A stretch of 64,000 bases of DNA from Lates calcarifer (GCF_001640805.2 NC_066851.1:929882-993881); one strand, 5' to 3'. Positions 26,840 to 39,378 are shown, counted from the stretch's first letter. The notes: generated from the letters alone by a model not told the origin. Program-made: numbers and translations.

Positions 26840-27360
26840 TCTGACACCGTCAGTTGCTTTTAACCATAGACTGTATGGTTTTAACTCATCACAACACCGG
26901 TAGCTTCTGTTTAAGCTGTGTCCATTCTCATTACTAGCATATAGCTCTCAGCTGACATCGAGGTGGAGAGAATCTGAGGGGCTCACACTGCCTGCGTTGC
27001 GCTGTTGCTACTTTTCATCAAGTATCTTACTCCACAGTTAGTTTGTGGTTTGGTCATTTTAAGACAAGATGTGGTTATAAAGTTTACAGCCTGTCATTCT
27101 GTTGCTCCTGCAGTGCTGTGTGTGTGAACTGTGAGGCAGCTAAAAAAGTGTGACGATTCGTCAACGTGTAAAAATAATTGCAGTCTTTGCAGTTTATTGA
27201 TATTTGGAAAACCCGGGGCGCAAGGATTGAGGATGGGGGCCGCCTGCTACCCATGCCTGACTTAGAGAGCAACATAATAATTCATGCGGATGACATTTGT
27301 GTCCACCTGATGAAAGTCCAATATTCCCTATCTTTTAGGTCTGTTTTTGGTCTCTACTAA
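26840..27360. repeat. Unnamed dispersed repeat
   Basis: Two parts match elsewhere in the window. The segment around TCATTTTAAGACAAGA to GTGAGGCAGCTAAAAAA (about 27053-27150) resembles 59898-59995. The end, CACCTGATGAAAG...CTGTTTTTGGTCTC (about 27305-27355), resembles 13258-13308. It is probably a DNA-transposon-derived family, but no TIRs or coding sequence were recognised. Confidence 0.5.
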
Positions 27361-28355
27361 CTCCTGAGTGCAATATCTGGCTCCCACAAGTGAAACTATG
27401 ACATTATCAGGTATGAAAACGGGTTATGATAAGGGTCTGAGTTAGACATTTATTGGTCATGATTAAGATTATGCTAAGTTCCTCTGCTGCCTTAAAACTG
27501 TCAGTTGACTGAACTCAGGTTAAATGGTTAAAAGTCGTTTCATGAGGTTTAAAAATGTAAAACTAACTGAGTTAATTTGAGAAAACAAGTTTAATAAACT
27601 TCAGATATTATGTTGAATTGACTGCTTAGTCACTCAGATAGTTATTACAGACATTCACTTACGTTTACATTTTCTCAGTCTAAAAATTCTAAAGTTCATT
27701 TGACATGCAGCATTTCCAGCTGAAGCTGATGGAGACATTTGGTAAGAGTCAGTAGAAAGACAACATGTGAAGCTGTTTGAAGTGACTTTGTTAAACTTGT
27801 GTGCAAAGGTCAGGACTTCATTTGATAACCTGCGGTTAGAATTTTTCCATTATTATGAAAAGAATTAACCATGACTTACCATCAAATGTATTATAAACAT
27901 AACAAGTTTGCATCATATCTACAAAAATGAGGGTTTTGACTTTTAAACAATGCATGCTGGGAAGTCAGTTAATATACTACTTTTGTTACTGTAAAGACTT
28001 AATTTAATGAGTTGACTGAACCCCAGTAGTTCATTCTTTCAACTCAATATTTCAAGTCAGAACAACTCCTGTTTATAAGGTACCAAGTCTGAAAATTAAC
28101 ACTTCCATTAAGGAAAATGTGCATATATACAATTAATGAGAAAAGGTGAGTTGAATCCACCTCTTTTTTGTCTGTTTTTACTGCAGGAAATTTCCCCAGA
28201 ATTCAGAACCTTTCACATCATCTCATGAGATTATATCTTCCCATCAACCAGATGAAGGTGGTTATGGTTTCCTCAGCCATAGCTACAAGAGAATCTAAAG
28301 AAATGCAGTGGAGTTTGCTCTAATGAACATAGCTACTTAGACAAATGCTAAATAA
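27361..28355. other. AT-rich intergenic DNA, no gene recognised
   Basis: No supported feature. Frequent stops in every frame. Confidence 0.5.
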
Positions 28356-28359
28356 CTCA

Positions 28360-29870
28360 ACATAAGATAAGATAAGAGATAAAATAAGATAATCCTTTAT
28401 TAGTCCCACAATGGGGAAATTTACATTGTTGCAGCAGAATAAGTGATTGAAAAAGTTAGAAAGACATAAATACAAGTAAGGGCAAAAATAAAAACAAGAT
28501 AAGGTTATAAAAAATATATATAACAGTATAAACATGACAATGTAATAAAAAATATTAACAGAAGAGCAATATACAACTTTATACATAGACAGAAAATGAT
28601 TTTGAGTTTTGACATTGAGTATGTGGTGAAATAGGAGCAATGCTGGTTGGAGTCTGACAGCAGCAGGAAGGAAGGACCTGCGATACCTCTCCTTCACACA
28701 CTTTGGGTGAAGCAGCCTATCGCTGAAGGAGCTGTTCAGTGCTGTCAAACTGTTCTGCATGGTGTGGAGCTCATTGTCCATCAGGGACGATAGTTTTGCT
28801 ATCATCCTCCTCTCTCCCACCACCTCCACAGGGTCAAGAGGGCACCCCAGGACAGAGCTGGCTTTCTTGATCAGCTTGTACAGTCTCTTCCTGTCTGCTG
28901 TCAAGATGCTGCTGCCCCAGCAGACCACTCCATAGAAAATGGCTGATGCCATAACTGTGTCATAAAAAGTTCTGAGAAGTACCCCCTGCACTCCAAAGGA
29001 CCTGCGTCTCCTCAGCAGGTAGAGTCTGCTCTGAGCCTTCTTGTAAAGTGCAGTGGTGTTGTCTGTCTAGTCCAGTCTATTGTTCAGCTGAGCTCCCAGG
29101 TACTTATAAGAAGTCACCATCTCAATGTCTCTTCCCTGGATGTTCACTGGTGTTGGGGGGGAGTGTCTGCTCCTGTGGAAATCCACCACCAGTTTTTTGG
29201 TCTTCCCAGCATTGATCTGGAGGCAGTTCTGCAGGCACCAGTCCACAAAGTCCTGCGTCAGTTCTCTGTACTTCCTGTCATCCTCATTTGTGATGAGGCA
29301 GACAACTGCGGAGTCGTCAGAGAACTTTTGCAGGTGGCAGTGAGGTGAATTGTATTGGAAGTCTGCAGTGTAGAGGGTGAAGAGGAATGGAGCCATGACC
29401 GTTCCGGGCCCCCGTGCTGCAGACCACCATGTCAGACATGCAGTCTCGTGTCCTCACACCAGAGTGCCAGATGCTGGTCCACCCCCATGAGTTCCAGCTG
29501 GTCCCTCAGGAGTGTGGGCTGTATTGTGTTAAAAGCACTGGAGAAATCAAAGAACATAATTCTCACAGTGCTCCCAGGTTTATCCAGATGTGAGAGAGCT
29601 CTTTGGAGAAGGTAGATGACTGCATCATCCACCCCGATGCCAGGCTGGTAGGCAAACTGCAGTGGGTCCATTGACTGTCTCACCGAGGGCCGGAGATGGG
29701 CGAGAATCAGTCGCTCCAGGGTCTTCATCAGGTGGGATGTCAGCGCCACCGGCCTGTAGCTGTTGAAGTCCTTGGGGTGCTGCGTCTTCGGCACCGGTAC
29801 CACACAGGATGTCTTCCACAGCTGTGGGACTTTCCCTAAACTCAAGCAGGCGTTGACTGAAAAACACTGT
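28360..29870 (-). mobile_element. 5'-truncated CR1/L2-like LINE with (AAGAT)n tail
   Basis: On the minus strand, from right to left: SLGKVPQLWKTSCVVPVPKT, RPVALTSHLMKTLERLILAH, MDPLQFAYQPGIGVDDAVI, MFFDFSSAFNTIQPTLLRDQ (to about 29500). After an internal deletion near 29400-29435 it continues FTLYTADFQYNS, KFSDDSAVVCL, LQINAGKTKKLVVDF, SYKYLGAQLNNRLD, a TAG in place of Trp at about 29064-29066, then TFYDTVMASAIFYGVVCWGS and RYRRSFLPAAVRL. The 3' end (GGGACTAATAAAGGATTATC then TCTTAT repeats) lies at about 28366-28410. It is the same broad family as 15750-17940 but less decayed. Confidence 0.9.
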
Positions 29871-29967
29871 AAGAAAACAGAGATAAATAAATAAATAAAT
29901 ACGGATACAGAACCAACAACACATTCATGACACATTTTCTATAACTTCCACCTTTTCCCTGCTTCTT

Positions 29968-30205
29968 GGAAAAATGGACTGCACTTATATAGTGCTTTTC
30001 TAGTCATGTCAACCACTCACAGCACTTTACACTACTGGTCACATTCACACACACATTCCCACAGTGCTTGTTCTATGTATTATGTGTTCTAATATACACA
30101 CACATTCACACACTGATGATACATTGGGGGCAAGGATACTTGGGATACATTGACCTTCTACTTAATGGGCAACCCACTCTACCTCCTGAACCACAGCCAC
30201 CCTGC
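29968..30205 (-). mobile_element. tRNA-derived SINE, copy 3
   Basis: Same family as copies 1 and 2. The plus strand shows GGACTGCACTTATATAGTGC and TTTTCTAGTC at the left (3' end of the SINE), CATTCACACA-rich DNA, a shortened GGGGGCAAGGATACT core, and GGGCAACCCACTCTACCTCC with TGAACCACAGCC at the right. The right end is the reverse complement of the tRNA-like A-box head. The B-box region is partly deleted. Confidence 0.75.
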
Positions 30206-31880
30206 ATGGAACTTAGAACTTGTGCAGAACTTGTTCTTAGATTTTAAAATCCCTTTAATCCCTGTATATACCAGTAGAAGAACCTCATTGGGGGAAGATG
30301 ACCTCCCTTTTCTCTAAGACAGCTTGTGTTTACTATCCATTGTGTTGGATAACAACTGCCGCCTCCAAAGATGGACTTTGGACTGACTTCATAAAACCTT
30401 ATTTTCTCAAGAGGTTATCAGTAAGCCTCAACCCCATGCGTGCACACACACACACACACGTACACACACACACTTTGTGTCTTGTCTTGAAGCTGTGAGC
30501 CAAAACAACTCAAATGTTGACACCACTTTGTCCTGACTGAAGTACACTGACATCTGTGAGAGTCAGGAGTCAGTGAGTATGCTCGTGCACACACACATGC
30601 ACACAGTGTGCCTTTGCTGTTTACACTCATTATCTTTGCTTTGAGTTCCTGTGTTTATCTAGTTTTTAGAGCAGTCAATGGTCAGTGGAATACTAGATGA
30701 ATAGAGCAACAAGGCACTGCAATGTTGGCAAGTTTGTAATTTTCCTAGAAAATGTGAACTGAGAATGAAGTCTGGTTGTTTAAGTCAAATGAAAAACAAA
30801 TGTTTGCCATCTGAGGTGATAAGGGAGGACATAGAGACTATTTGTTGGTGCAGAGATAGGTCAGGAGTTGACACAATGTGCAGTCGTGCCTTTGTCTCTG
30901 ATGACTGAGTTTACATACGTTTGTAAAGGGAGTTGATCAAAGATGACTGGAACAAGTTACCAGCAAAACTCTCATCTTTATGGCAACATGTGCTATTGAT
31001 AAACCAAAATAAATGCATGGAGTAAATATTAAGAACTTGGACTGAGTGTTACATATTGTCAATACTGGCACTGGAAAAGAAGTACATCCAATTTACATTT
31101 CCAAAAGAAGCTGAGAGGGGCCAAAATAGGTTGTTAAATCAGATAATAAGGTGATTTCTTGCTGTGGTGATTTGTGGGTAATGTTAAATCTGTGGTTTAA
31201 AAAGATGCAGTGATACTCACACCATTCAGAGGAATGCTCAGAGGTGTATAAGTTGAATGGTATGGGTAACTGTAGCTGGTGTTGAGTGGCTCCCCTTTGC
31301 ATTTTGAGTCCTTCACACAGGAAACTGTGACTCCAGTTTTAGGATAGCCAGGTGAAGGAGGGGAATCATGTTTGAAGTGCTACAAAACTGAAGTTTTTAT
31401 ATTAAAGATATTTGATCTTTACTCAGAGATCTTCAAGGAAAAGGAGTTGTATAAACTTGATGATGATGTATGTTTGTCTGACAGTGCTACTGATGGTTGT
31501 TGGGCTTGACGTTGGCATGAGTTGGAGACTTGCTGTGAGATGATAGTGTGGGGGAGGACGAAAGAAGGAGTGGCTCCTGGCTGGAGCCTCAATCTCTGCT
31601 CAATGACCAGATGGTGTCAGCCATTGCGTTGCCTGTCCGCCTATGAATAGACAGCTTCTGTCCATGTGAAGGGACCTGTGAATGGAAGAGACCATAGTGA
31701 AAATGTCTGAGTGAGGCCAAGGGTAAACTGATATAAGAAGTAGAGTGCAACTACATACAACCTCATCTGATGGCTGCTCTCCTTAGCTTTAGCCAGTCTC
31801 TCGGCTCTGTGGTCATTCTTACAAGATTGGCAACGTACTACTTTTGTAGTCAGTCATATATTTTCTATATGCACTTATAC
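30206..31880. other. Intergenic, no gene recognised
   Basis: A short CA run at 30445-30472. The rest shows no domain or splice-bounded exon that I can support. Confidence 0.5.
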
Positions 31881-32187
31881 TTTTTGGTTGTAAATAATGA
31901 CAACCAGCAGTGTCAGGATGAGTATGTATATTTTCAGAGTTCCTGTCAAGTTTGGTATATGAATTCAAAAGTGATTAGAAAGTGGTCAGATAGAAGGAGA
32001 TTCTGTGGGGACACTGTTACATGTTAAATGTCAATACCATAGGCTAAAACAAGATCGAGAGTGTGACTGAGACAGTGAGTGGGTTTATTTACACACTGAG
32101 AGAAGCCAATACAGACAAGTAATAAGGAAAATGCAGTGCTAAGGCTGTCATTATTGACATCAACATAAATATTGAAGTCACCCACTA

Positions 32188-32222
32188 TAATGACTTTATC
32201 TAAAACAGATAAAGTCATTATA
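32188..32222. repeat. 15-bp hairpin at LINE inversion junction
   Basis: ATAATGACTTTATCT, loop AAAAC, then AGATAAAGTCATTAT. The arm encodes the DKVI part of the endonuclease on both strands, so the breakpoint duplicated a short stretch in opposite orientations. Confidence 0.85.
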
Positions 32223-32307
32223 TTACAAAAAGGTAAAAATGTCCTAACTAGAAACATTTCTGATAGTACAGTAGGTAAATTTAAGGAAATGATTCCATCT
32301 AACCTAG

Positions 32308-32346
32308 GTCCAGTGCCCAGTGTCCAGTGCCCAGTGTCCAGTGCCC
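32308..32346 (+). repeat. Short tandem repeat CCAGTGCCCAGTGT
   Basis: A 14-bp unit repeated about 2.7 times inside the LINE copy. Confidence 0.8.
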
Positions 32347-32745
32347 TATCTTAATTTAGCAGAAGCTACTCCCTCCCAGCTTGATCATCTAGACAGTGTT
32401 GCAGACTTACTGCGCACTACATTAGACTCCCTTGCCCCCCTAAAAATGAGAACAATAAAGAGAAAGAGGCAAGCTCCATGGTTCAACTGAAACAACAACA
32501 ACTGAAAAACCCTTTCACTGAAACAAATAGCACGTAGGCTCGAAAGAATGTGGCGTTCCACCAAACTGGAAGAATCCCGCTTAGCCTGGCAGGATAGTCT
32601 TAAAAGATATAAAAAGGCCCTCTGTAATGCAAGAGGTGCCTATTACTCGTCACTGATAGAGGTTAATAAGAACAATCCCAGGTTTCTTTTCAGCACTGTA
32701 GCCAGGCTGGGGACATCCATAAATTGGAGTTATAGAAAATAACCT

Positions 32746-35700
32746 AGGTTACACTTGCTCCCTATAAACTCTGCATGCACACACCACACCAACAGCCTGT
32801 GGGAAACACTACCATATAAAAAATGTTTTCTAAAGGTTAACATTGTAAGAAATCTTTACATAATCAGCCATTATCAGGCAAGACTACATAACTACTGTAT
32901 GGTCATATAAATATAGAGTATACACACTGTAGCAACATCCGTATCATTCTGGTTGGTTATTTTCATATAGAAAAGTATGTTAATACCAACAGTGCCAGTA
33001 TGGTTTGTAATGAGCATATACTGGGTTAAAAATACACTCTTTTTTTGTACAAACATACACACACACTTTGATGGCTCCATTGATAATAAGCCCGGACAGG
33101 AGGAGGTGAAAATTCCCAGTGTTCCCTGTGGAACACAGAGGGGGGTGGGGTAAGAAAGCTAATATTTGGGAGGAGAAGGAAGACAAGGTGCAGGGGTTTG
33201 GAGCCCTTTACATTACTGAGAGCAGCATCTGTGGTCGGTTTGTTTGTTTTATTTATCAAAAAGTCTCTGCCAAGACTTGAAATTAATAATTTATCTCTAT
33301 CATAGAAAGAAAGCAACAACTGACAAGAGTCACACACCATTCAAATTAAATGATTAATACATTTCAACGTAAAGTCAGTAAAAGGTGGTTCAGGTGGAGA
33401 TGGTAATGATGATACTCAAAGAAATGTTGTAACAGTGGTGGAAATTACATTTGCTAGGGTCATTGCTCCACTTACATGCTGACGAGAGTATATCTTGTTA
33501 GCAAGATTTTAATCACAGGTGGCAGAAAAGTAAAAAGAAAAAGAAAAAGACAGAAAGAGGCCGTTGTTTGCTCCTGAGCCCCTGACAGATATTACAAGTG
33601 AGTCAGGATCATGTAGTGCTAACAAGAGGCCTATGAGGACCTCAAAACAGCAGCAAGCAACAGGTCTGAGGTTCCACACCGCAAGCCACAGACCTTCAAA
33701 TGGTTGGTTACATGTTGTGAAGTGAAAACTCCTGATCCAGTTGTGGTGATTTTCATGTTTTCACTTCAATTAAAGGATTAGGGAGTCTTCAGTGGGTTGA
33801 AAACTCCTTAAATCCTTTGTGAAAAAAGCTGAGTCAAAGGTTTTCTGACATCCTGCAGATACCAGGGCTGCACTAGAAAGCAACACTTGAATACATTCAG
33901 CTCTACCTGAAAACTTAATTATATTTTAAAACAACTAGTATTAAATTGAACTGAATTTATGTTATTTTTATTTGAATTCACGTCCTTTTCCCTCACACAG
34001 TAGATAATCTGGGTGACAGACCTACCACTGAAGCTGCACATAAATCATTAATAAAAGATCCTTTCAAGCATCTTCAAGCAAAAGACATTTTGTCTTCTTG
34101 ACCAGAGACCAAGCAAACATCAAACTGCACCACATTCCTCCACAACTCACATTACAAACAGGACAAAAAGCTGAGGCCTGAAGCATTGGAGAGATAAATT
34201 AGGATGAAACAATACTGCCACTTAGTGGCTACTCACACTAACTGTATCAAGCTGGAGTAGATACACTGCCAGACTGCGAAACACTCCCATGTTCTCAGCT
34301 GGCTGTTCTTTTTAGTGGGCATACTGGGATTTGGTAATATGGCATACTAACTGTACTTTTGTTCAAGAATCTGCTTGACACAAAGACAATGACCGCTTTG
34401 TATATGGTTTCATTATATTTTATTAGGAAAGGGTGCATTCTGTAATTTCACCCAGCAAGTGTAATTTAATGTACACATCAAACACTAAAAACTGCCCAAG
34501 TGCTTCATTTGAGGTATAATTCTCTCTCTATTTAGTGTCTATTGAGTAAGAATTAGAATTTTATTGTGGGTGATGATGATGGGTATTGATTGTGTTGGTA
34601 GTGTGATATCAGCTGGACCCTTGCATCTTTGCTTCATATTTTCACAATGTGAAATAAATTTCACACTTTTATCTACTGACATTTTTGTAGTTGTGTTTGA
34701 TTTGATTGAAAATTTGATGAAGTATATTCAAACTGCGACAGTCACAATACAGGAGAGAAGGAACAATTATGTTTTTTTTTTTTTTTTAACATTCCATTAT
34801 ATTTTCTTTTAACTCATCTTTTTCTAATCTATGGTCGTTTGGTTGGTCAGAACCTAACTCCCTGCTTTTGAGCATTTTTGAGGTGCTTTCTGTGAAAGGT
34901 ATGTCTGAGAAACTAAGAGACCACAAAATACAATGGATGAACAGTCATTAAAACAGTAGAAATAGTCACTGTTTGAATTATACAAAGCAGAATACTTAGC
35001 AGGGGACATTTGGGTTCTTGGTGTATCAGAAGATTCAGGACTGCTTAAGGCTGGATGCAGAGAACTGAGGCGAGAGGTAGAGCCACACGTTGGCAGGTCA
35101 TAAGGTGGTCAAGACTGGCTCCAGCTCCTGAGAGCTGGTGCTTAGCATATCAATGACTTTCACAACATAGAGGAAAGGCTCACTCAAACAAACTCTGACT
35201 GGTTGGAATAAAAGGCCTGTCAGTTAGACTCTGTTTGTCTTGGTATTTACTCTTCATCCTGCAATCATAGACAATCTAGGACTGCTTGTATTTTAAGTTT
35301 ATGTTTTGATATCATGCAATATTCAAACAGCTGGTGTAGAATAAAAATGTTTATTTTCAACATTATACTATCCATCATGAATGAAGCTGCTGTGTGCTTC
35401 ATAGACCATTTTGGCTTCACCGTCAATTTTACATCATGGTGTTGGGGGAGGCAAAACAGGAAAAACTGGAGGCAAATGTGGATCACCTCGGAGCAGTAGG
35501 CCACATAACTAAGTGAAAATGTCATCTTGCTGTGTTGTTGGGTGCTAGAATAGAGGGAGTAATGGGTCTGAGTCATCTTTAGTCACACACACATACATGC
35601 ACACAGACAGGAACTGCACTTATGGCAAGCCTAGGTATTCATCCTGAAATAAACCTTCTCATATTCAATCAGAGCATTGTACAATCTTACACACATACAT

Positions 35701-36250
35701 TTACAATTGTACGTGACCACTCAAGACATAGCTGTAGGCATCTAAAGATTTATATGCCCTCAGTTTCTTAAGTATACAAGCTTGGTTTCTCAATCAGGAA
35801 GGTGTGAATGTCAGACAATTCATGTCAGACAGGTAATTCAGTCAGATCGTCCATCCAGCACATGGGGGTCAGCTGGTCTGGTCCCACTGGTTAATGTTAA
35901 CTTTTTCAAGTAACATTTACGCCCGTGCAGAGTGAGAGATTGTGCATAATCAGGAAAAATCACATTTTCTTCACCCATTTAAAAAAAAAGGAAAAAAGTC
36001 AACAACAGTTGTGTTAGCTAACGTGCATAGGAAGACGTTTTGCCTCCACCCAAGCTTCGGTTACAAAAACGGTTACAAAAACAGAAAATGAGTCTATGGT
36101 GCGCTGCTAAAGACCACAAGATGTCAGTGTCGAGCTGCGTATGTTTGGTATACTGTGGATATGTAAGCTAACCTTCAGCGTTTGCGGAGTACAATTGAAG
36201 CATATCACTATGCTAACAAAAACAACCTCTAGTGTAAGGAAAAGGAGGTA
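32746..36250. other. Intergenic, no gene recognised
   Basis: About 3.5 kb without a supportable gene. The open frames are short, AT-biased and lack domain motifs. Confidence 0.5.
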
Positions 36251-36251
36251 G

Positions 36252-36258
36252 AAAAAAA
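36252..36258 (-). terminator. Pol III terminator of tRNA-Thr
   Basis: Seven consecutive T on the minus strand, 13 bases after the tRNA 3' end: the standard RNA polymerase III stop. Confidence 0.8.
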
Positions 36259-36271
36259 CAGAAGTAACAGT

Positions 36272-36344
36272 AGGCCCCAGCGAGGATCGAACTCGCGACC
36301 CCTGGTTTACAAGACCAGTGCTCTAACCACTGAGCTATGGAGCC
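36272..36344 (-). tRNA. tRNA-Thr, anticodon TGT
   Basis: On the minus strand the cloverleaf folds completely. The acceptor arm is GGCTCCA paired with TGGGGCC (one G-T pair), with discriminator T. The D-arm region TAGCTCAGTGGTTAGAGC contains the A box. The anticodon arm is CTGGT / CTTGTAA / ACCAG with anticodon TGT (reads ACA, Thr). The T arm TCGCGAGTTCGATCCTCGC contains the B box GGTTCGA-type core. Length is 73 nt with no intron. A T7 terminator follows at 36252-36258. Every stem is intact, so it looks functional and not SINE-derived. Confidence 0.95.
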
Positions 36345-37055
36345 ACTGATACGTAATATGATGTGTCTTCTCTTTTTATTGTTTAGTTCTGCAACGATTT
36401 ACACGATGGCAGACATTTGTATTCGCTGGTAGAGAAGAACCTTTAGCGAGCAAATTGGTAACAAAAAGACTAGGCCAAAAACTTGTGTATGGCTGGACCA
36501 CGTCGTATTTGCATATAAACCAGCGTCAGTCGGTTTTAGCTTTTTATCTGATTGCGAGTTAAATATGGTCCGACTGAGTCGGGCTTTTGCGTTCACACAT
36601 AACGCTCCACTGGAAAAGTTCACGTTTGCAATGCATGTGTGAAAGCAGCTTCACTTTCCCGGTCGTAAAAAATGATGTTACCCTTGTTACACTGCGGTTG
36701 GAGAAAAGGCTGCATTGGGTTTTGGTTTGGTTTAGCAGAGGTAGCTGGTTAGGGTAAGGCTCGGGTTAAGGTCATGGGACACTTCCCCATGACACCATTT
36801 CGCTCATGTTAAACGGAGCGTCCATTGGCTTAATTACACGTATGCACATTAAACCACGGGCACATATTTGAACTCAATTCACCATCATGGTTTTAGTATG
36901 TATATAGGTGCTAACACTTGAAAGTAACAGGACCTTAGGTTTAAGAATTAAGGATAGATCCTGACTATGCCAGTCCAGGACTTCCACCTAGGCAAATACT
37001 CACAATTTCACAATATTAGAATACACTAACCCAATAAAGGGCACAAAGTTTCATT
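36345..37055. other. Intergenic, no gene recognised
   Basis: No supported feature. A GGTTAGGGTAAGGCTCGGG stretch at about 36748 is simple-sequence-like. Confidence 0.4.
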
Positions 37056-37059
37056 AACA

Positions 37060-37517
37060 CACTTTCTCTCTCTGCTCTTCTCTGCACTGATTGCTAATGC
37101 CGGTCCCTCATCTCTTTCTTTTCCTTTTGCCTTCTTAAAGTATCTCAATAAACAAGTCATATTGAATGACAAAGTTTATAAGTCATTCTTGAAAAGCATT
37201 CATAGTAGCTAGCTAAGTTGCACAGAAAAACTGAGTAGCATTGCATCATGTTGCTTTCATTCTTCTCTCTGCTTGGCACTTAACATAGCACTAATTCATA
37301 CATAATGTTAGTTTGTAAGCCCTGGGTTCATAGTCACTATCCTTCTGCCAGGTTAACGTTATATTTTTATAAGTCATGCAGCAACTCCCACCCAACTGTG
37401 TTGTGATTGGCTAGTACTCGCCGGCTGTGAGGTTAAGCAGTTGTCTATCAACACGGTAGATAACCTACCAAAATACGATCGCTGGTTCATCTGATTTTGG
37501 TGTGAGAACTGTTTGGG
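37060..37517 (+). repeat. Dispersed repeat, copy A (pairs with 50483-51035)
   Basis: Near-identical text to 50483-51035 in the same orientation: TCTGCACTGATTGCTAATGC, CTCAATAAACAAGTCATATT, AGCATTCATAGTAGCTAG, CTGTGAGGTTAAGCAGTTGT, and TCTGATTTTGGTGTGAGAAC at the end. It has no coding potential and lies downstream of hhipl1. No terminal repeats were identified. Confidence 0.85.
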
Positions 37518-38227
37518 CAGCGTGAGAGCGTGAGATTGGGAGTGAAAGCGCGCGTCACTAGAAGTGTGCGAGTTGGCAACCCTGTCTTATGTCAAGTTAT
37601 ACTAGGGTACTATTAGACATATCTGTTAGTCTAAGAGTGGGAGAAAGACAGTAGAGGCTAGAAAGCTTTTATTAAAATCATTTACCAAATTGGTAACATT
37701 CATTCAGTGGGTATTGAACATTCAACTCATTAAGAAGCATTACACTTATTGTCAAATGTGTTATTGTAACAAATCACAGAGAAGCCAAAAAATACATTCG
37801 AATGAAACTTTCAAGTCTGTAATGAAAAATTAAAAATAAACTCTCATATAAACATTTAGCTTTGAGTAAAAGTGCCACTGCTGACAAGTAGAGGATATTA
37901 GTTAAAGAGAAGATTGGATACAGTTACAGTGTCACAGTGTGTATACAGTTATAGTGGATATCAATGAATTCCAGCTGTTAGGTTATCTCATAAATAACCT
38001 TCAGAATGCTTTGATGAAAGGACTGTCAACCTACATCACTTCCTGCTTTAGACTGTGATTTCCTGAAGTTTTTGCATTCACCTGCAGGTTTTATGAAAAA
38101 ACAAACATAACATACATCTCACTCAAAGTGCATTGTATTGTGTCTGCAGTGTACTTGCACTGAAAGATTTCTCCCTTTTCCTTTTTACTGTGATGGACTG
38201 ACAACAAAATACAGAAATTTTTTGTAC

Positions 38228-38235
38228 CATTTATG
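38228..38235. repeat. 8-bp target-site duplication (left) of non-autonomous hAT
   Basis: CATTTATG, repeated exactly at 39371-39378. Confidence 0.9.
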
Positions 38236-39370
38236 CAGTGGTGTAGTCTACGTGGTATGCACGTATGCGCCCTATAACCACTTCCCAGATTTCTGTATAC
38301 CTGCTTAAAGCATCCACCAAGGATATGTATCAACATAGGTTTGTGACAGGATTCACATAAGCAATCTGAATTGATAACGGGGACCCCAAACAAATGTAGG
38401 TCATGATGAATTTGAAGAAAACAAACTGCAAATATCGTTGAAACAAAAAAATTGTCCAATCAGAAAGCAAGCCTTCTCCCTCACCACCAATCACAATGAG
38501 CACCATCCAACTAACATTTACTCATTTTGAGGTTATCAAGTGCTTGACATGGCTGTGTGACTCTGAACCATTATGTTACATCTGATGAGTGAAAAATTCA
38601 CAGATTAAGATTAGCTGGTTAACTAATGTGTATCACTCTAACAGCACTGGATGTGTGATAAATGTATTGAATTATCCTGCCATATGTGTGCCTGAAGTTA
38701 GCCAACTGAATCTGTCTAGCTATGCTGGCGCAGTTAATCAACCTGAGCTAAGTTAGCACCTTCCTCATCTCAGCCATACGGTTAGCTTCTCCCTTATGTA
38801 TTCCTTTCGGTGAATGATAGCTAGCATAAATGTTAATATGTTTGTGTCAATATGTATTGCACCAATTTTTCATTTTAATTGTGCTATGTGGCCTGTAACT
38901 GTTTTTTAACATTATCTTGTGCCATTTGTGGTCTTCGAGTGCCATCTATTGGCCATACTAGTTTTCTGCAGTTGTCTTATAAGCTGTCACTTAGGTCTAT
39001 CTGTGTGTGTGTCCGTGGGTTATGATTTGCCTCCCTGAAGAAAGTTGTAACTGTGAGGTCCTCTTATGGGAAAGTTAACTATTGTTTTAGGTTGCTGCTG
39101 TTGGGTGAGGCTCAACGTTGTCTCACACCTTTTGTGAAACCCACAACATATGTGGATTTAACTGTAATTGTGCATAATGTGTATGCTACTTTCCTTATAT
39201 TGCTTGAACTAAAAAGGTTTACTTATATTTAAATATACATACCTCGGGCTCCATATACTACACCTGTAAAGGTGTAGTATATGGATATGCGGGTTGTGTG
39301 TGTTTAGTCCAGGAAGGGGTGAAGGATTCATGACAGTATACCCACTACTACAAACTAGACTACACCACTG
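38236..39370. mobile_element. Non-autonomous hAT-type transposon, 1135 bp
   Basis: The ends are perfect inverted repeats: the left starts CAGTGGTGTAGTCTA and the reverse complement of the right end starts CAGTGGTGTAGTCTA. An exact 8-bp duplication CATTTATG flanks it (38228-38235 and 39371-39378). Internally I see no transposase. Near the right end is a 15-bp hairpin at 39251-39284, whose right arm starts like the TIR core (GGTGTAGTATATGG). The structure supports a hAT-superfamily deletion derivative or MITE-like element. Confidence 0.9.
39251..39284. repeat. Perfect 15-bp hairpin inside the hAT element
   Basis: CCATATACTACACCT, loop GTAA, AGGTGTAGTATATGG. Confidence 0.9.
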
Positions 39371-39378
39371 CATTTATG
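39371..39378. repeat. 8-bp target-site duplication (right) of non-autonomous hAT
   Basis: CATTTATG, identical to 38228-38235. Confidence 0.9.

Larger units (their letters stand above)
31885..32745. mobile_element. LINE copy with inverted 5' segment (twin-priming pattern)
   Basis: The left part (about 31890-32202) carries a LINE endonuclease on the minus strand: DKVIIVGDFNIYVDVNNDSL, then QCVNKPTHCLSHTLDLVLAY and a diverged LLSDHFLITFEF. The right part (about 32203-32745) carries the following LINE region on the plus strand: [80 protein letters not shown]. So the 5' piece is inverted relative to the 3' piece. The junction is a 15-bp inverted repeat (ATAATGACTTTATCT, 5-base loop, its complement) at 32188-32222. 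Confidence 0.8.

Noticed and set aside
38091..38459. 122-codon minus-strand open frame
   Set aside because: Spans the left boundary of the non-autonomous hAT (38236), has no domain, and is probably chance.
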